DNA from: Rhodothermus sp.
GTDB taxonomy: Bacteria; Bacteroidota; Rhodothermia; Rhodothermales; Rhodothermaceae
Assembly (NCBI GenBank): GCA_026989375.1
Contig: JALSJJ010000099.1
Coordinates: 1-64,000, forward strand
Length of the DNA stretch: 64,000 nucleotides
Direction of reading: 5' to 3'
This document shows, in pieces, positions 10,107 through 19,739 of the stretch. Below the pieces are notes generated by a model. It ran no database searches and was not told where the DNA came from. It was given only the letters and a program-made list of their open reading frames with translations. The position numbers were made by a program, and so were the translations under genes. Each line of letters begins with the position of its first letter. Within the stretch, counting starts at the first letter, position 1.

Positions 10107-11279
10107 ATGTGCCGGTTGTTGCTTTCGCTGTTGCTGCTGATAATGGCTCTTCCGACGACGGCGCGTCCACCACTTTCTGACAGCGCCCGGGTAGCGCTGG
10201 TTACCATTTTACCCGGACGCTCACTGTATGCGGCGTTTGGTCACAGCGCCCTGCGCGTGTACGACCCCGTGCAGGGCATCGACTGGCTTTTCAACTACGG
10301 CACGTTCGACTTCAGCGATCCCTGGTTTATTCCCAAATTTATCTACGGCCAGCTCGACTACTTTCTATCGGTGAGCGACTATGCACGCGCGGTCCAGTTC
10401 TATCGCGATGTAGAAAGGCGTCCGATTGTCGAGCAATGGCTGAACCTGTCGCCCGCACAACGCGACACGCTTATGGATTTTCTGATGTGGAACGCGCGTC
10501 CGGAAAACCGCACCTATCGCTATGATTTTCTGTTCGATAACTGCTCCACACGCATCCGGGATGTGCTCGAACGTACGTTGGGATCAGCGCTTCGTTTTAC
10601 ACATGCAACTCCAGCCGCCACATTCCGCCAGATGCTTGATCCATATGTGGCCGATCGCCCACTGCTGCAACTTGGTTTTTATTTAGCACTGGGCCAGCGG
10701 GTTGATCGTCTCCCTACAGCGCGTGAGATAATGTTTTTGCCGCTGGACCTGAAAAGTGCCTTCGATCAGGCACAGGTGCTACGCGATACTGCCTGGCTGC
10801 CTCTGGTTGCTCGGACCGACACCGTATTCTGGCCAGAGGGCCACCGACCGTTACCCGAACCGACCTGGCCATGGCTCACTGTACTGAGCTGGTTACTGTT
10901 TGCCGCTGGCGCCGGTGCAACAGGTATCGCCTGGCAACGGGGACAGCTTTCCTCTTTTCGTCTGGATGCGCTGCTTTTTGGTGCTGTAGGGTTGATTGGC
11001 CTGTTGTTGCTACTGCTCTGGATAGCGACAATCCATACGGTAACGGCCTGGAACTGGAATCTGCTCTGGGCCTGGCCACTGCATCTGCTGGTAGCCATAC
11101 GCCTCTGGCACCGCCGTCGTCCGGATCGTCTGGAGCGTATTTATCTGTTCGTAACGGGCCTGCTCACGCTCCTGCTGGCGCTGGGTTGGTTTTTCTGGCC
11201 CCAGGCATTACACCCGGCCCTGCAGCCGATTGCGCTACTGTTGGTCGTACGTACGGCCGCACGCCTCCATGTTCGGTGA
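10107..11279 (+). CDS. DUF4105 domain-containing membrane protein
   Basis: 'LYAAFGHSALRVYDPVQGIDWLFNYGTFDF...YRYDFLFDNCSTRIRDVLE' is typical of DUF4105; C-terminal TM helices. Confidence 0.8.
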   Translation: MCRLLLSLLLLIMALPTTARPPLSDSARVALVTILPGRSLYAAFGHSALRVYDPVQGIDWLFNYGTFDFSDPWFIPKFIYGQLDYFLSVSDYARAVQFYRDVERRPIVEQWLNLSPAQRDTLMDFLMWNARPENRTYRYDFLFDNCSTRIRDVLERTLGSALRFTHATPAATFRQMLDPYVADRPLLQLGFYLALGQRVDRLPTAREIMFLPLDLKSAFDQAQVLRDTAWLPLVARTDTVFWPEGHRPLPEPTWPWLTVLSWLLFAAGAGATGIAWQRGQLSSFRLDALLFGAVGLIGLLLLLLWIATIHTVTAWNWNLLWAWPLHLLVAIRLWHRRRPDRLERIYLFVTGLLTLLLALGWFFWPQALHPALQPIALLLVVRTAARLHVR

Positions 11280-11296
11280 GCGGTTGTTCGCGGGGC

Positions 11297-12319
11297 TCAG
11301 TGTGTTTGCGAAGCTGTCCGTTTTCCCAGACGTCCCTGCCATCCATCCTGCAACGCCTGCCATATAGCCCGCATGCGGTGCCAGGTAAAACGCAAACTCT
11401 TTTCCCTGAGCAATGAGATCAGACAGAGCGCTCCCAGAAAAATCACGCCGTTTAGCAGAAAAACGCTTCGCCGGGTAAGGTAGCGCCTTTCCAGCCATAT
11501 CCGATTACGCAATGCGTAGTAAAGCCGATCAGTATCAATTTCGGGATCAATCCATGAAAATCTTTTTGTTCTCTGCACATGCCAGGAATCATCCAGATCT
11601 TCTATAACCGCCGTGGCACACAGGTAGAGCCGGGCTCCGGCTTCGGTCAACCGTAAGGTATATTCATGATCATCGGCATACAGATACAGCCGGCGATCCG
11701 GTAACCCTACCCGCTCCACCCAGGATCGGTGCAAAAGCATCCCGCCGTAGGGCGCATAAGCAATGGGGACCAGTGGGAAAAGCGGCGTTTTCGGCACTGG
11801 GTCATGTTGTTTTCTTCCGAAGAGGCGAGCCGGCAATTGTCGAATGTGAAAGCCAATAAACGTATTTGGAGCGTGCTCCATACCTCTGCCCTCAGAAATG
11901 GCCTGTCGTTGGTCTTTTCGACTGGGCCGGAAGCCTACCAATACGTTGCATGGATGCGCGCCCAGTAGATGATAAGCCAGCAGCAGCCGATCCAGGGCAT
12001 CGCGTGTCGGCCGGTTGTCATCATCCAGCAGCCAGATGAACTCGGCACCGCCTTCGTACGCAGCCTGAATCCCTGTTGCATAGCCGCCAGCCGATCCTGC
12101 ATTTTCTTCCAGATGGATCAGGCGTAATTGTTCGGCCAGCGTTTCCTGCAGAGCCAGCAATTCAGCTCGTGCGGTTGCAGCACATCCATTATCTACCAGC
12201 ACAACCCGCTCCACTCCGGCTTCCAGCGCGGCTTCGATAACCGTCCGTACCAGTGGTACGCGGTTCCCGTAGGTAACCGTCACCACCCAGACCTGTTGCG
12301 CCGCTACACGATCAGGCAT
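11297..12319 (-). CDS. glycosyltransferase, GT2-like (rhamnosyltransferase/galactofuranosyltransferase-like)
   Basis: 'VWVVTVTYGNRVPLVRTVIEAALEAGVERVVLVDNGC', 'NAGSAGGYATGIQAAYEGGAEFIWLLDDDN'; ATG at 12319 chosen because the longer ORF overlaps the upstream gene. Confidence 0.85.
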   Translation of the reverse strand: MPDRVAAQQVWVVTVTYGNRVPLVRTVIEAALEAGVERVVLVDNGCAATARAELLALQETLAEQLRLIHLEENAGSAGGYATGIQAAYEGGAEFIWLLDDDNRPTRDALDRLLLAYHLLGAHPCNVLVGFRPSRKDQRQAISEGRGMEHAPNTFIGFHIRQLPARLFGRKQHDPVPKTPLFPLVPIAYAPYGGMLLHRSWVERVGLPDRRLYLYADDHEYTLRLTEAGARLYLCATAVIEDLDDSWHVQRTKRFSWIDPEIDTDRLYYALRNRIWLERRYLTRRSVFLLNGVIFLGALCLISLLREKSLRFTWHRMRAIWQALQDGWQGRLGKRTASQTH

Positions 12320-12324
12320 ATCGG

Positions 12325-13839
12325 TTATCGTTTCAACACGCGTCTCACCAACTCGCGGTCCACTTCGTCCAGCAGTCGTTTCCAAGCAAACCAGGCAAAC
12401 GCGCCCAGGAGCAGCCCCAGAAGCATCAGATGACTCCAGGCGGGTAGGTTTTCTGACAGTTGTTGTATGCCCCAGGCCGCTATGCCCAGCACGCCCAGCG
12501 CTCTGGCAATCGGCCACAGCTGACGCAGTACTTCCTGTCCCTTCAACCGTTGTAACCGAAATGTAGCCCCGAACAGCAAAAGGGCATCCACTCCAACACG
12601 TAACGTCCAGGCTACTGCAGCACCGACAATGCCTCCGTGTGTTATAAGCAACCAGGCTCCTCCCACATACAGGGGCAACTCCAGCAAATGAAATCGCGCC
12701 GGCAGATCCGGACGTCCGATCCCCTGCAACAGTGCATAAGGGACGTAGGCCAGCGAATTCATCAGCACACCAAGCGCCAGCACCTGCAGCACCCTTGTGC
12801 TCTGCGTAGCAAAGTCAACGCCCAGCCACACATGCAGGAGGTCCGAAGCTCCCAGCGCGACTCCCAGAGCGATTGGCCCCATAGCCAGCAGCACATATCT
12901 GACCGCTCGCCCAAAATAACGCGCCAGCCGTCTTTGATCCTGCACGCCTTCCAGTGCGCTGAATACCGGAAAAAGCACCATAACCAGTCCGGAAGGTACC
13001 AGCCGAAGCCGGGTAACGATTTCGTAAGGGGCCGCATAGTAGGTCAGTGCCGTCATTGAACGAAGTGCACCAATTAAAAAGCGATCGAGATAGACCAGTA
13101 GTGGACTGACCACACTGGAGACGGTCACCCAGCCTCCAAACGCCAAAAGCGATCGTAACAGGGTAGGCGATATGGTGTAGGACCGCAAGTTGGGAAACAG
13201 GCGCCAGTTCATCATAATAAAGGCGATCAGACTTCCCAGACGTGCCAGCAGCAACAACGCTACAATGCCGGGCAACTGAAACCCCACCATTAGCCCAACC
13301 AGGGGGAGCAGGAACATGGAAATCCCGGCCGGAATACGCACAGCGTTGAGCCAGTCAAAGCGCTGGGCAGCTTCCAGTGCTCCACTAAACGATCCGGAAA
13401 TCAGCACAATCGGCACAGCCAGCGCCAGCAGGTGAAAGGTACCACGCGCTTCATCGTGCAATGCCTCGGGAATGTTCAGTACTTTCTCAATCAACAGGGA
13501 TGTGCTTCCCAGCACGAGCAATAGCCCGACCAATCCCAGCAGTGCCTGCGCCGTGACCGCCGACCAGATCGTACAGCGTAGACGAGCCATCTCGCCACGC
13601 GCCAGGGCTTCGGCGACAAACTTGGTCGTTGCCCGTCCCAGGCCCAGATCCAAGAAGGTAAAATAGCCCAGCAGCATCCATGCCAGCGCCAGCAGGCCGA
13701 ATCGATCTGTTCCTAACCCCTGAATGATAAACGGCAGGGTGACCACGCCGATCAGGAGCGGTCCACCCTGCCCTGCCAGATTGAAGAGCGTATTGCGGGC
13801 CAGGAGTCGTCCGCTGATCTGTAGTCGGTGCATACGCAA
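12325..13839 (-). CDS. oligosaccharide flippase / polysaccharide biosynthesis protein (Wzx-like)
   Basis: Multi-TM; 'NTLFNLAGQGGPLLIGVVTLPFIIQGLGTDRFGLLALAWMLLGYFTFLDLGLGRATTKFVAE'. Confidence 0.85.
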   Translation of the reverse strand: MRMHRLQISGRLLARNTLFNLAGQGGPLLIGVVTLPFIIQGLGTDRFGLLALAWMLLGYFTFLDLGLGRATTKFVAEALARGEMARLRCTIWSAVTAQALLGLVGLLLVLGSTSLLIEKVLNIPEALHDEARGTFHLLALAVPIVLISGSFSGALEAAQRFDWLNAVRIPAGISMFLLPLVGLMVGFQLPGIVALLLLARLGSLIAFIMMNWRLFPNLRSYTISPTLLRSLLAFGGWVTVSSVVSPLLVYLDRFLIGALRSMTALTYYAAPYEIVTRLRLVPSGLVMVLFPVFSALEGVQDQRRLARYFGRAVRYVLLAMGPIALGVALGASDLLHVWLGVDFATQSTRVLQVLALGVLMNSLAYVPYALLQGIGRPDLPARFHLLELPLYVGGAWLLITHGGIVGAAVAWTLRVGVDALLLFGATFRLQRLKGQEVLRQLWPIARALGVLGIAAWGIQQLSENLPAWSHLMLLGLLLGAFAWFAWKRLLDEVDRELVRRVLKR

Positions 13840-13887
13840 CAGCCCGGCCCCGCGTCGATCACCGCAGCCTTTTGCGCTGATAAAACG

Positions 13888-16767
13888 TTATAACCGCCGG
13901 GCCAGCGCAATGATGGTGAGTGTGCTGGCGGCAATCGAAGCGATGTCGGTCAGCGTCTTGCCAATGTCGAACGTTACCTGACGCTTTTCCTCCGGAGGCT
14001 TGCGCACCACCTCAATGATGGCCCCTTCATCCACGACGGGATCCCGCTGGAACCAGCCCTTCAGTCCCAGATAGACCGGATAGGTTCCTCCGTCGGCCTG
14101 GGTCACCAGAATAACCTTGGAGTCGTCATCCAGGCCCCCGGCGCGCTCGATGTAGTAACCCACACGCTTACCACGCACGTACTTCACCAGTCCCGGTCGT
14201 CGTACGTTCCCCCGCACCACCACAGTCCCGGGTTTGGGCGGCACGCGGATCTCGTCGCCCGGCAACAGCACAACGTTATGTTGCGGATCGCGCCGCACGG
14301 CCCGCTCCATGTCGATCACCACAGGTAGCCCGCCCCGGATCAACCGAGCTCCCTTCAGGTAGCCGGTAGGACGTACCCCACCAGCTCGCTCCAGTACATC
14401 GGCCAGGGTCTCATTTTCTCGCAAAATCGTATAGGTGCCCGGATACCATACCTCGCCCGAGACGGTCACGGTCTGCTGTGGACGAAAGGCAGGATTGCTC
14501 CGAATGTAGACGCGATCACGGTGCTGCAGGCGAAATGTGCGGGCGCCACGCAATGCACGCGTCGTATCGTCCAGCGCAAACGAAACCGCTTCGACATCGT
14601 CCATATCCTCGGCCATAGGGACCTGAATGCGCACGGCGAGCTGTTCGAAATGATCCGGATCGGCCCCTTTCGGCAGACGGGTTACTTCCGCCCAGTCCAA
14701 CAGGGCATCTTCCGTAAAACCACCGGCCCGCAGGATCAGATCTTCCAGCGTCATGTTCTCCTGCCAATGATATTGGCCCGGATTTTTGACAGCTCCACTG
14801 ATCGTGACGAATTTCTCCCGGATCTCCTGCACATCGATCGGATAGATATGGAGGCGATCACCTGGTTGCAGCAGCGCACGCCCGGCTCCCTCATTACGCA
14901 GTGCTTCGGCCAGATTGAACGGGATGATTATCTCCCGCGTGCCCTGCTCGACCTTACGAATCAGGTCAGCGCGTTCCAGATAGACCTCCCTGAGAAACTC
15001 CTTGTCGAACAGCCCGCCACCCAGGAAGAGCAGGTCGTAGACGGTCATGCTATCCCGCCAGGCATAGACGCCAGGATGGCGCACTTTACCAGAGATTTCG
15101 ACCGTTCGGGGCGCGTTCAACTCCAGCTCCGAATAGACGCGAACCCGATCACCCGGCTGCAACATCAGGTTGTGTTCGGGATCGCCCAGCAGGATGCGCG
15201 CCAGATCGAGCGTTCGCATCGTCTCGAGCAGCGCCAGGGTATCTGTGGTGTCTGAAAGTATCTCCCGGGTGAGATCGGGCCGAAATACTGAGGGAGGCCG
15301 CTCGGCCGGGTTCTGTTTGAAGCGAAGGAGCTGAACGCGGCCTTCGTAGACGTCGCTTGTCACACCTCCAGCGCGCTCGATCAGATCACGGATCGTCCGC
15401 ACCTGCGTGGTGATCTCGTAGAGTCCTGGATGCACGACCGCCCCACTGATATGAACGCCATTGCGGCTTACGTCAAGCACCGAGAGCACCTCGACGCGAT
15501 CGCCATCATAGAGCGGCACCTGCCGCGAGCCATCCAGCACCCCATCAAGCGGCACAGTAAGCACCTCGCGCACCACAGAAGGGTCCTGCCGCTGCTCAAA
15601 GGGAATGATGCGTTCAATGCGGACGTACCGGGTAAACGCCTCGGGCTTCAGGCCAGCCGCAAATTGAATAAGCTCGCGCAATCCTTCGTTTTCCTTGAGC
15701 TCGTAAATGGCCGGACGCCGCACCTGGCCCTGAATGGCTACGGTCTTGCCGCGTGGGGGCACGAAGAGCTGGTCATTGTTCTGCAGGCGTACATCCTCAC
15801 GTCCTTCCCCCCGCAGCAGATAGTCGTAAAGGTCTACACGGGCCAGCACCTGACCGTTACGCACCACGCGCACGTCGCGAAGCGACCCGCTGATTTTAGG
15901 CCCCCCTACGGCATATAAGGCCTGAAAGACCGTCGACTGGCTGGCGATCACATAACCACCGGGGTGTTTTACCTCGCCCAGTGCATAAATATAGACCGGC
16001 TGCAGCCGGGCAACAGTCAGATCCATAAAGACCGTAGGGGGATCTTCCAGTAACCCGGCGTAACTGCGGGCCAGCCAGCGTTTGAGTTCTTCCCGGAGCA
16101 CCTCCAGCCGCTTACCGGCCACGGTGAACTGCCCGACGTTGGGCACGAAGATGCGGCCTTCACGGTCGACCGTCAGGTCGTAGGCAAACTCCGTGGCGCC
16201 CCAGACCATCAGCCGTAACTCGTCGCCGGGTCCTACCAGATACTGATCATCAACCGGCCCCAGTTGGTTGGGACGAAAGGCGTCTGGAATGTTTTCAAAA
16301 ACGTCATACCCGAAATATGGCAGCGTGTCAGCCGGAGCACGCGTCTCCTGCCTTTGAAGCGTATCGCGCCGCAATCGTAACGTATCGGCCAGCGCCCGCA
16401 GCGTGTCGATTGCCAGCGTATCCTGAAAGCTGAGTGGATAGACACCGGGCGTCAGAATGCGCGGAAGCTGCTGGGTCTTTTCCTGTTGCACGGCCTGCAG
16501 CATGGCCTGAATCTGGCTTTCAGGAATGCCCAGCTCCCGAGCACGTTGCACGGCCTGCTCGGGATCGGACAGGTCGATACCCAGCCGCGCCGCCTCTTGA
16601 CGCGCTTCTTCGAGGCTCATCCCACGCCGTTGCAGCTCCTCCTGCACCGGCTGCGGAATATCCTGGGCATACGATACGGCAGCTAAAAGCCCCACGCCAA
16701 ACCACAACGACAGCACTATTCCGGCAAACAGCGGCCACCGGCGATTCAATCGATACATAACACCCAT
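13888..16767 (-). CDS. multi-SLBB polysaccharide export protein (Wza-like)
   Basis: Poly_export motif 'YLVGPGDELRLMVWGATEFAYDLTVDREGRIFVPNVG' followed by about seven SLBB-type repeats ('ISGxVxxPGxY...AGG'); start at 16767 gives a signal peptide. Confidence 0.85.
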   Translation of the reverse strand: MGVMYRLNRRWPLFAGIVLSLWFGVGLLAAVSYAQDIPQPVQEELQRRGMSLEEARQEAARLGIDLSDPEQAVQRARELGIPESQIQAMLQAVQQEKTQQLPRILTPGVYPLSFQDTLAIDTLRALADTLRLRRDTLQRQETRAPADTLPYFGYDVFENIPDAFRPNQLGPVDDQYLVGPGDELRLMVWGATEFAYDLTVDREGRIFVPNVGQFTVAGKRLEVLREELKRWLARSYAGLLEDPPTVFMDLTVARLQPVYIYALGEVKHPGGYVIASQSTVFQALYAVGGPKISGSLRDVRVVRNGQVLARVDLYDYLLRGEGREDVRLQNNDQLFVPPRGKTVAIQGQVRRPAIYELKENEGLRELIQFAAGLKPEAFTRYVRIERIIPFEQRQDPSVVREVLTVPLDGVLDGSRQVPLYDGDRVEVLSVLDVSRNGVHISGAVVHPGLYEITTQVRTIRDLIERAGGVTSDVYEGRVQLLRFKQNPAERPPSVFRPDLTREILSDTTDTLALLETMRTLDLARILLGDPEHNLMLQPGDRVRVYSELELNAPRTVEISGKVRHPGVYAWRDSMTVYDLLFLGGGLFDKEFLREVYLERADLIRKVEQGTREIIIPFNLAEALRNEGAGRALLQPGDRLHIYPIDVQEIREKFVTISGAVKNPGQYHWQENMTLEDLILRAGGFTEDALLDWAEVTRLPKGADPDHFEQLAVRIQVPMAEDMDDVEAVSFALDDTTRALRGARTFRLQHRDRVYIRSNPAFRPQQTVTVSGEVWYPGTYTILRENETLADVLERAGGVRPTGYLKGARLIRGGLPVVIDMERAVRRDPQHNVVLLPGDEIRVPPKPGTVVVRGNVRRPGLVKYVRGKRVGYYIERAGGLDDDSKVILVTQADGGTYPVYLGLKGWFQRDPVVDEGAIIEVVRKPPEEKRQVTFDIGKTLTDIASIAASTLTIIALARRL

Positions 16768-16977
16768 GCTAACCTGCTGGATAGGGACGCTCACTGTTCC
16801 AGAAAGCCCACAGCCCGACAAGATACGGACCACAATTAGCTGTCTGGTCTGCTGTATGCAGTTTAAGATACAAATTCCCTTCAGCAGCGTGCGACACTTC
16901 ACAAAAATCCCAAAGACCTATGGAAAATTGCACCGCCCACCGGTAGGATTTGCCATTTTCTTGATAGGACAGCCTCC

Positions 16978-17820
16978 TCAGCCTTTGAACGTATGTACCC
17001 TGCCAAAAAGGTCCTGAGTCCCCCAGATGCCACTGCGGAGACACTCAAGCTGAACAATCTGGCTGTGATCCACAAACAGATTAACCTCCGGACCGTAGTT
17101 TTTGATATACCAGGCAAATACCCGAGGATCGGCCGCTTCAAACATGAGCTTCTCCAGGCCCAACTCATTGATGAACCGGGCGACTACGTCCGTCCGCCAG
17201 GTCTCCACGTTCTCAGTAATCCCCTCGGATTCTACCATAATCATGTAGGCACCGGCTTCAAGAAAACGCCGTGCCAGTTGAATTGCCCAGGCCGGATCCT
17301 GCACTCCTTCAGCTTCCAGCAATGCGGCCGGCGTATCGCCACCCGCACCAAACTGGATCCCCACTTCGGGCTTGGCTTTCAAGCCAGCTTGCTGTACGGC
17401 TTCGATCAGACGCAGCCAGTCATCAGCCGGAATCGTGATAAAACCAGTGGAAATCTCAATAATATCAAACCCCAGCGCTTTGCATTCCTGAATATAGCGA
17501 TGGACAGCCTCTGAGCCCTGCGTTACCACATATTCAATGAAACCACCTGTCGAGACCAGCACATCGTACTGGTGGCACAGGTCAATCATATCTCGAAGCA
17601 CCCGGCGGGGCATCAACGTAAACGATCCACCCGCAAATTTGAGCGAATCAATGTAGGCGCCCATGGTTTCGAGCACATCTTTCAGATAATTGAGGCCCAT
17701 GACCGAATAGTAAGGGCCGCGAATTTCCGTAAGGCCGCGCGTGCGGGGCTTCTGCCCCCGATCGTTCATTCGAAGAAATGAAAAAGCCCGCTCCAAACTG
17801 TTTGACTTCTTTCGCAGCAT
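16978..17820 (-). CDS. phosphosulfolactate synthase family protein (ComA/HSA32-like)
   Basis: 'KFAGGSFTLMPRRVLRDMIDLCHQYDVLVSTGGFIEYV', 'MIMVESEGITENVETWRTD', 'FEAADPRVFAWYIKNYGPEVNLFVDHSQIVQLECLRSGIWGT'. Confidence 0.85.
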   Translation of the reverse strand: MLRKKSNSLERAFSFLRMNDRGQKPRTRGLTEIRGPYYSVMGLNYLKDVLETMGAYIDSLKFAGGSFTLMPRRVLRDMIDLCHQYDVLVSTGGFIEYVVTQGSEAVHRYIQECKALGFDIIEISTGFITIPADDWLRLIEAVQQAGLKAKPEVGIQFGAGGDTPAALLEAEGVQDPAWAIQLARRFLEAGAYMIMVESEGITENVETWRTDVVARFINELGLEKLMFEAADPRVFAWYIKNYGPEVNLFVDHSQIVQLECLRSGIWGTQDLFGRVHTFKG

Positions 17821-17924
17821 TGTCCGTCTCTGGGTTTGCTGAATGCCCCTGCAACGAAATGCAGGATGCTGATTTATAAGGACAGGTTTCCCACTCGACC
17901 TACAAATAACCAGCGCGTTGCACC

Positions 17925-18581
17925 ATGGGAAAAAAATTGATTGGTCGGTTACATGTGCTTACCGATTTCTACTTTCAACAGCGTTACGCCCATGCCGAGC
18001 TGGCCCGCCTGGTAATTGCCGGTGGAGCCGACACGGTGCAGTTCCGACAGAAATTTGGGGGTATCCGCCATAAGTTACATGAGGCGCGGCGCACCGCAGC
18101 CGTATGCCAGGAGGCAGGCATTCCGTTGATCATCGATGATCATCTTGACATTGCTCTGGCTGTAGCAGCCGATGGCGTGCATCTGGGGCAAGAAGATTTT
18201 CCTGTGGATGAAGCCCGGCGCATCCTGGGCCCGGACCGTATCATAGGAGCCACGGCCACGACGATCGAACAGGCTATAGCAGCCTGGCAGGCCGGTGCTG
18301 ACTATATTGGCTTCGGTCCGGTCTTTCCCACGGCCTCAAAAGCCAATCCGGCCTCGGTGAAAGGTCTGGAAGGATTGCGGGCTGTCTGTGAAGCGGTGCC
18401 CATCCCTGTGATTGCGATTGCTGGCATCACCGTACAACGCGTGCGGCCCGTACTGGAGGCTGGAGCCTATGGCATAGCCGTGATGACTGCCATCACGACC
18501 GCACCTGACCCCCGGGCAGCTACTGCGCAATTTCGGATGGAAATCGAATCCGTACGGCGCACGCTGGCGGAGACACGCTGA
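17925..18581 (+). CDS. thiE: thiamine-phosphate synthase
   Basis: 'LIIDDHLDIALAVAADGVHLGQEDFPVDEARRILGPDRIIGATATT...ADYIGFGPVFPTASK' motifs. Confidence 0.92.
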   Translation: MGKKLIGRLHVLTDFYFQQRYAHAELARLVIAGGADTVQFRQKFGGIRHKLHEARRTAAVCQEAGIPLIIDDHLDIALAVAADGVHLGQEDFPVDEARRILGPDRIIGATATTIEQAIAAWQAGADYIGFGPVFPTASKANPASVKGLEGLRAVCEAVPIPVIAIAGITVQRVRPVLEAGAYGIAVMTAITTAPDPRAATAQFRMEIESVRRTLAETR

Positions 18582-18638
18582 ACATGAACGCCCCTTAAGC
18601 GTTAAGGATGGGCTCTTTGCAGACCAGACGGAGTTCAT

Positions 18639-19739
18639 ATGTCCACCCGCAGGGCCATTCTGAACTGCTTCCGCCAGCATCAGCGCTTTGTGCTGACCAC
18701 TCACGTCAAACCCGATGGCGACGCGATTGGCTCGCAGTTGGCACTGGGGCGGTTGCTCCAGAAAATGGGTCGTGAGGTGTACCTGATCAACAGCGATTCC
18801 CCTCCGTCCAATCTGACCTGGATGCCTGGCATTGACCAGATCGAAGTGTTCAGGGGCACGCTGGCCCAGCGCGAACGCATCGATCAGGCCGATGTTATTT
18901 GCGTGCTCGACACGAACGCGTTGGATCGGCTGGGAGACCTGGCCTCGGCCGTCGAGGCCAGTCAGGCCCGTAAGCTGCTCATTGATCATCACACCGCCCC
19001 GGAGAGCTGGTTCGATCTGCAGTACGTACGTGATACCGCCTCTTCCACCGGCGAGTTGGTCTATGAGCTCGTACGAGCTATCGACCCCAACCTGATCGAT
19101 CATGAGCTGGCCACTGCCCTGTACGTGGCCATCATGACCGACACGGGATCGTTTCGTTTCAATACCGTGACGCCAGCAGTTCATCGTATTGTAGCGGATC
19201 TGCTGGAACGCGGACAGCTCAGCACCGAGGCCATCCACAGCGCCATTTTTGACACGCGCACGCCCGAAAGCATGCGCCTGCTGGGCCTAGCCTTGCGCAA
19301 TCTACAGCTTCGCTACGACGGACAGGTGGCCTACATGGTGCTTTCACGACGCATGTTCAATGAAACCGGTGCTTCAACCGAAGACACTGAAGGCTTTATC
19401 AACCACCTGCTATCAATCCGAGGCGTCCGGGTTGCGCTACTGTTCACGGAGATTGAAAAGGGGGTTAAGATCAGCTTTCGCTCAAAAGGCGACTACCATG
19501 TAAACGCCTGGGCTCGGGCTTTCGGAGGTGGGGGGCATCGGAATGCAGCCGGCGCATTTGTGGCAGATGCTTCCCTGGAAGCGCTGGTCGAGGCCGTGAT
19601 GGCCGCTGCTCCCCGCTATCTTCCCCTACTTAATGCATCCGCCATAAAGCGCGCTTCGGGCACCCTTTCATCGGAAGATGCGTCGTATCTTTCAGCACTC
19701 CTGCATCAGAAGTCGCAAGCATCCTCAACAGCGTCATGA
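18639..19739 (+). CDS. DHH/DHHA1 phosphoesterase (NrnA-like oligoribonuclease/pAp phosphatase)
   Basis: 'HVKPDGDAIGSQLALGRLL', 'LLIDHHTAPESW', 'MTDTGSFRFNTVT', 'GGGHRNAAGA'. Confidence 0.92.
   Translation: MSTRRAILNCFRQHQRFVLTTHVKPDGDAIGSQLALGRLLQKMGREVYLINSDSPPSNLTWMPGIDQIEVFRGTLAQRERIDQADVICVLDTNALDRLGDLASAVEASQARKLLIDHHTAPESWFDLQYVRDTASSTGELVYELVRAIDPNLIDHELATALYVAIMTDTGSFRFNTVTPAVHRIVADLLERGQLSTEAIHSAIFDTRTPESMRLLGLALRNLQLRYDGQVAYMVLSRRMFNETGASTEDTEGFINHLLSIRGVRVALLFTEIEKGVKISFRSKGDYHVNAWARAFGGGGHRNAAGAFVADASLEALVEAVMAAAPRYLPLLNASAIKRASGTLSSEDASYLSALLHQKSQASSTAS

Noticed and set aside
17821-17924. Possible TPP riboswitch upstream of thiE
   Set aside because: No CTGAGA...ACCTGATCTGG-type conserved core; only a small hairpin CCTGCA-ACGAAA-TGCAGG.
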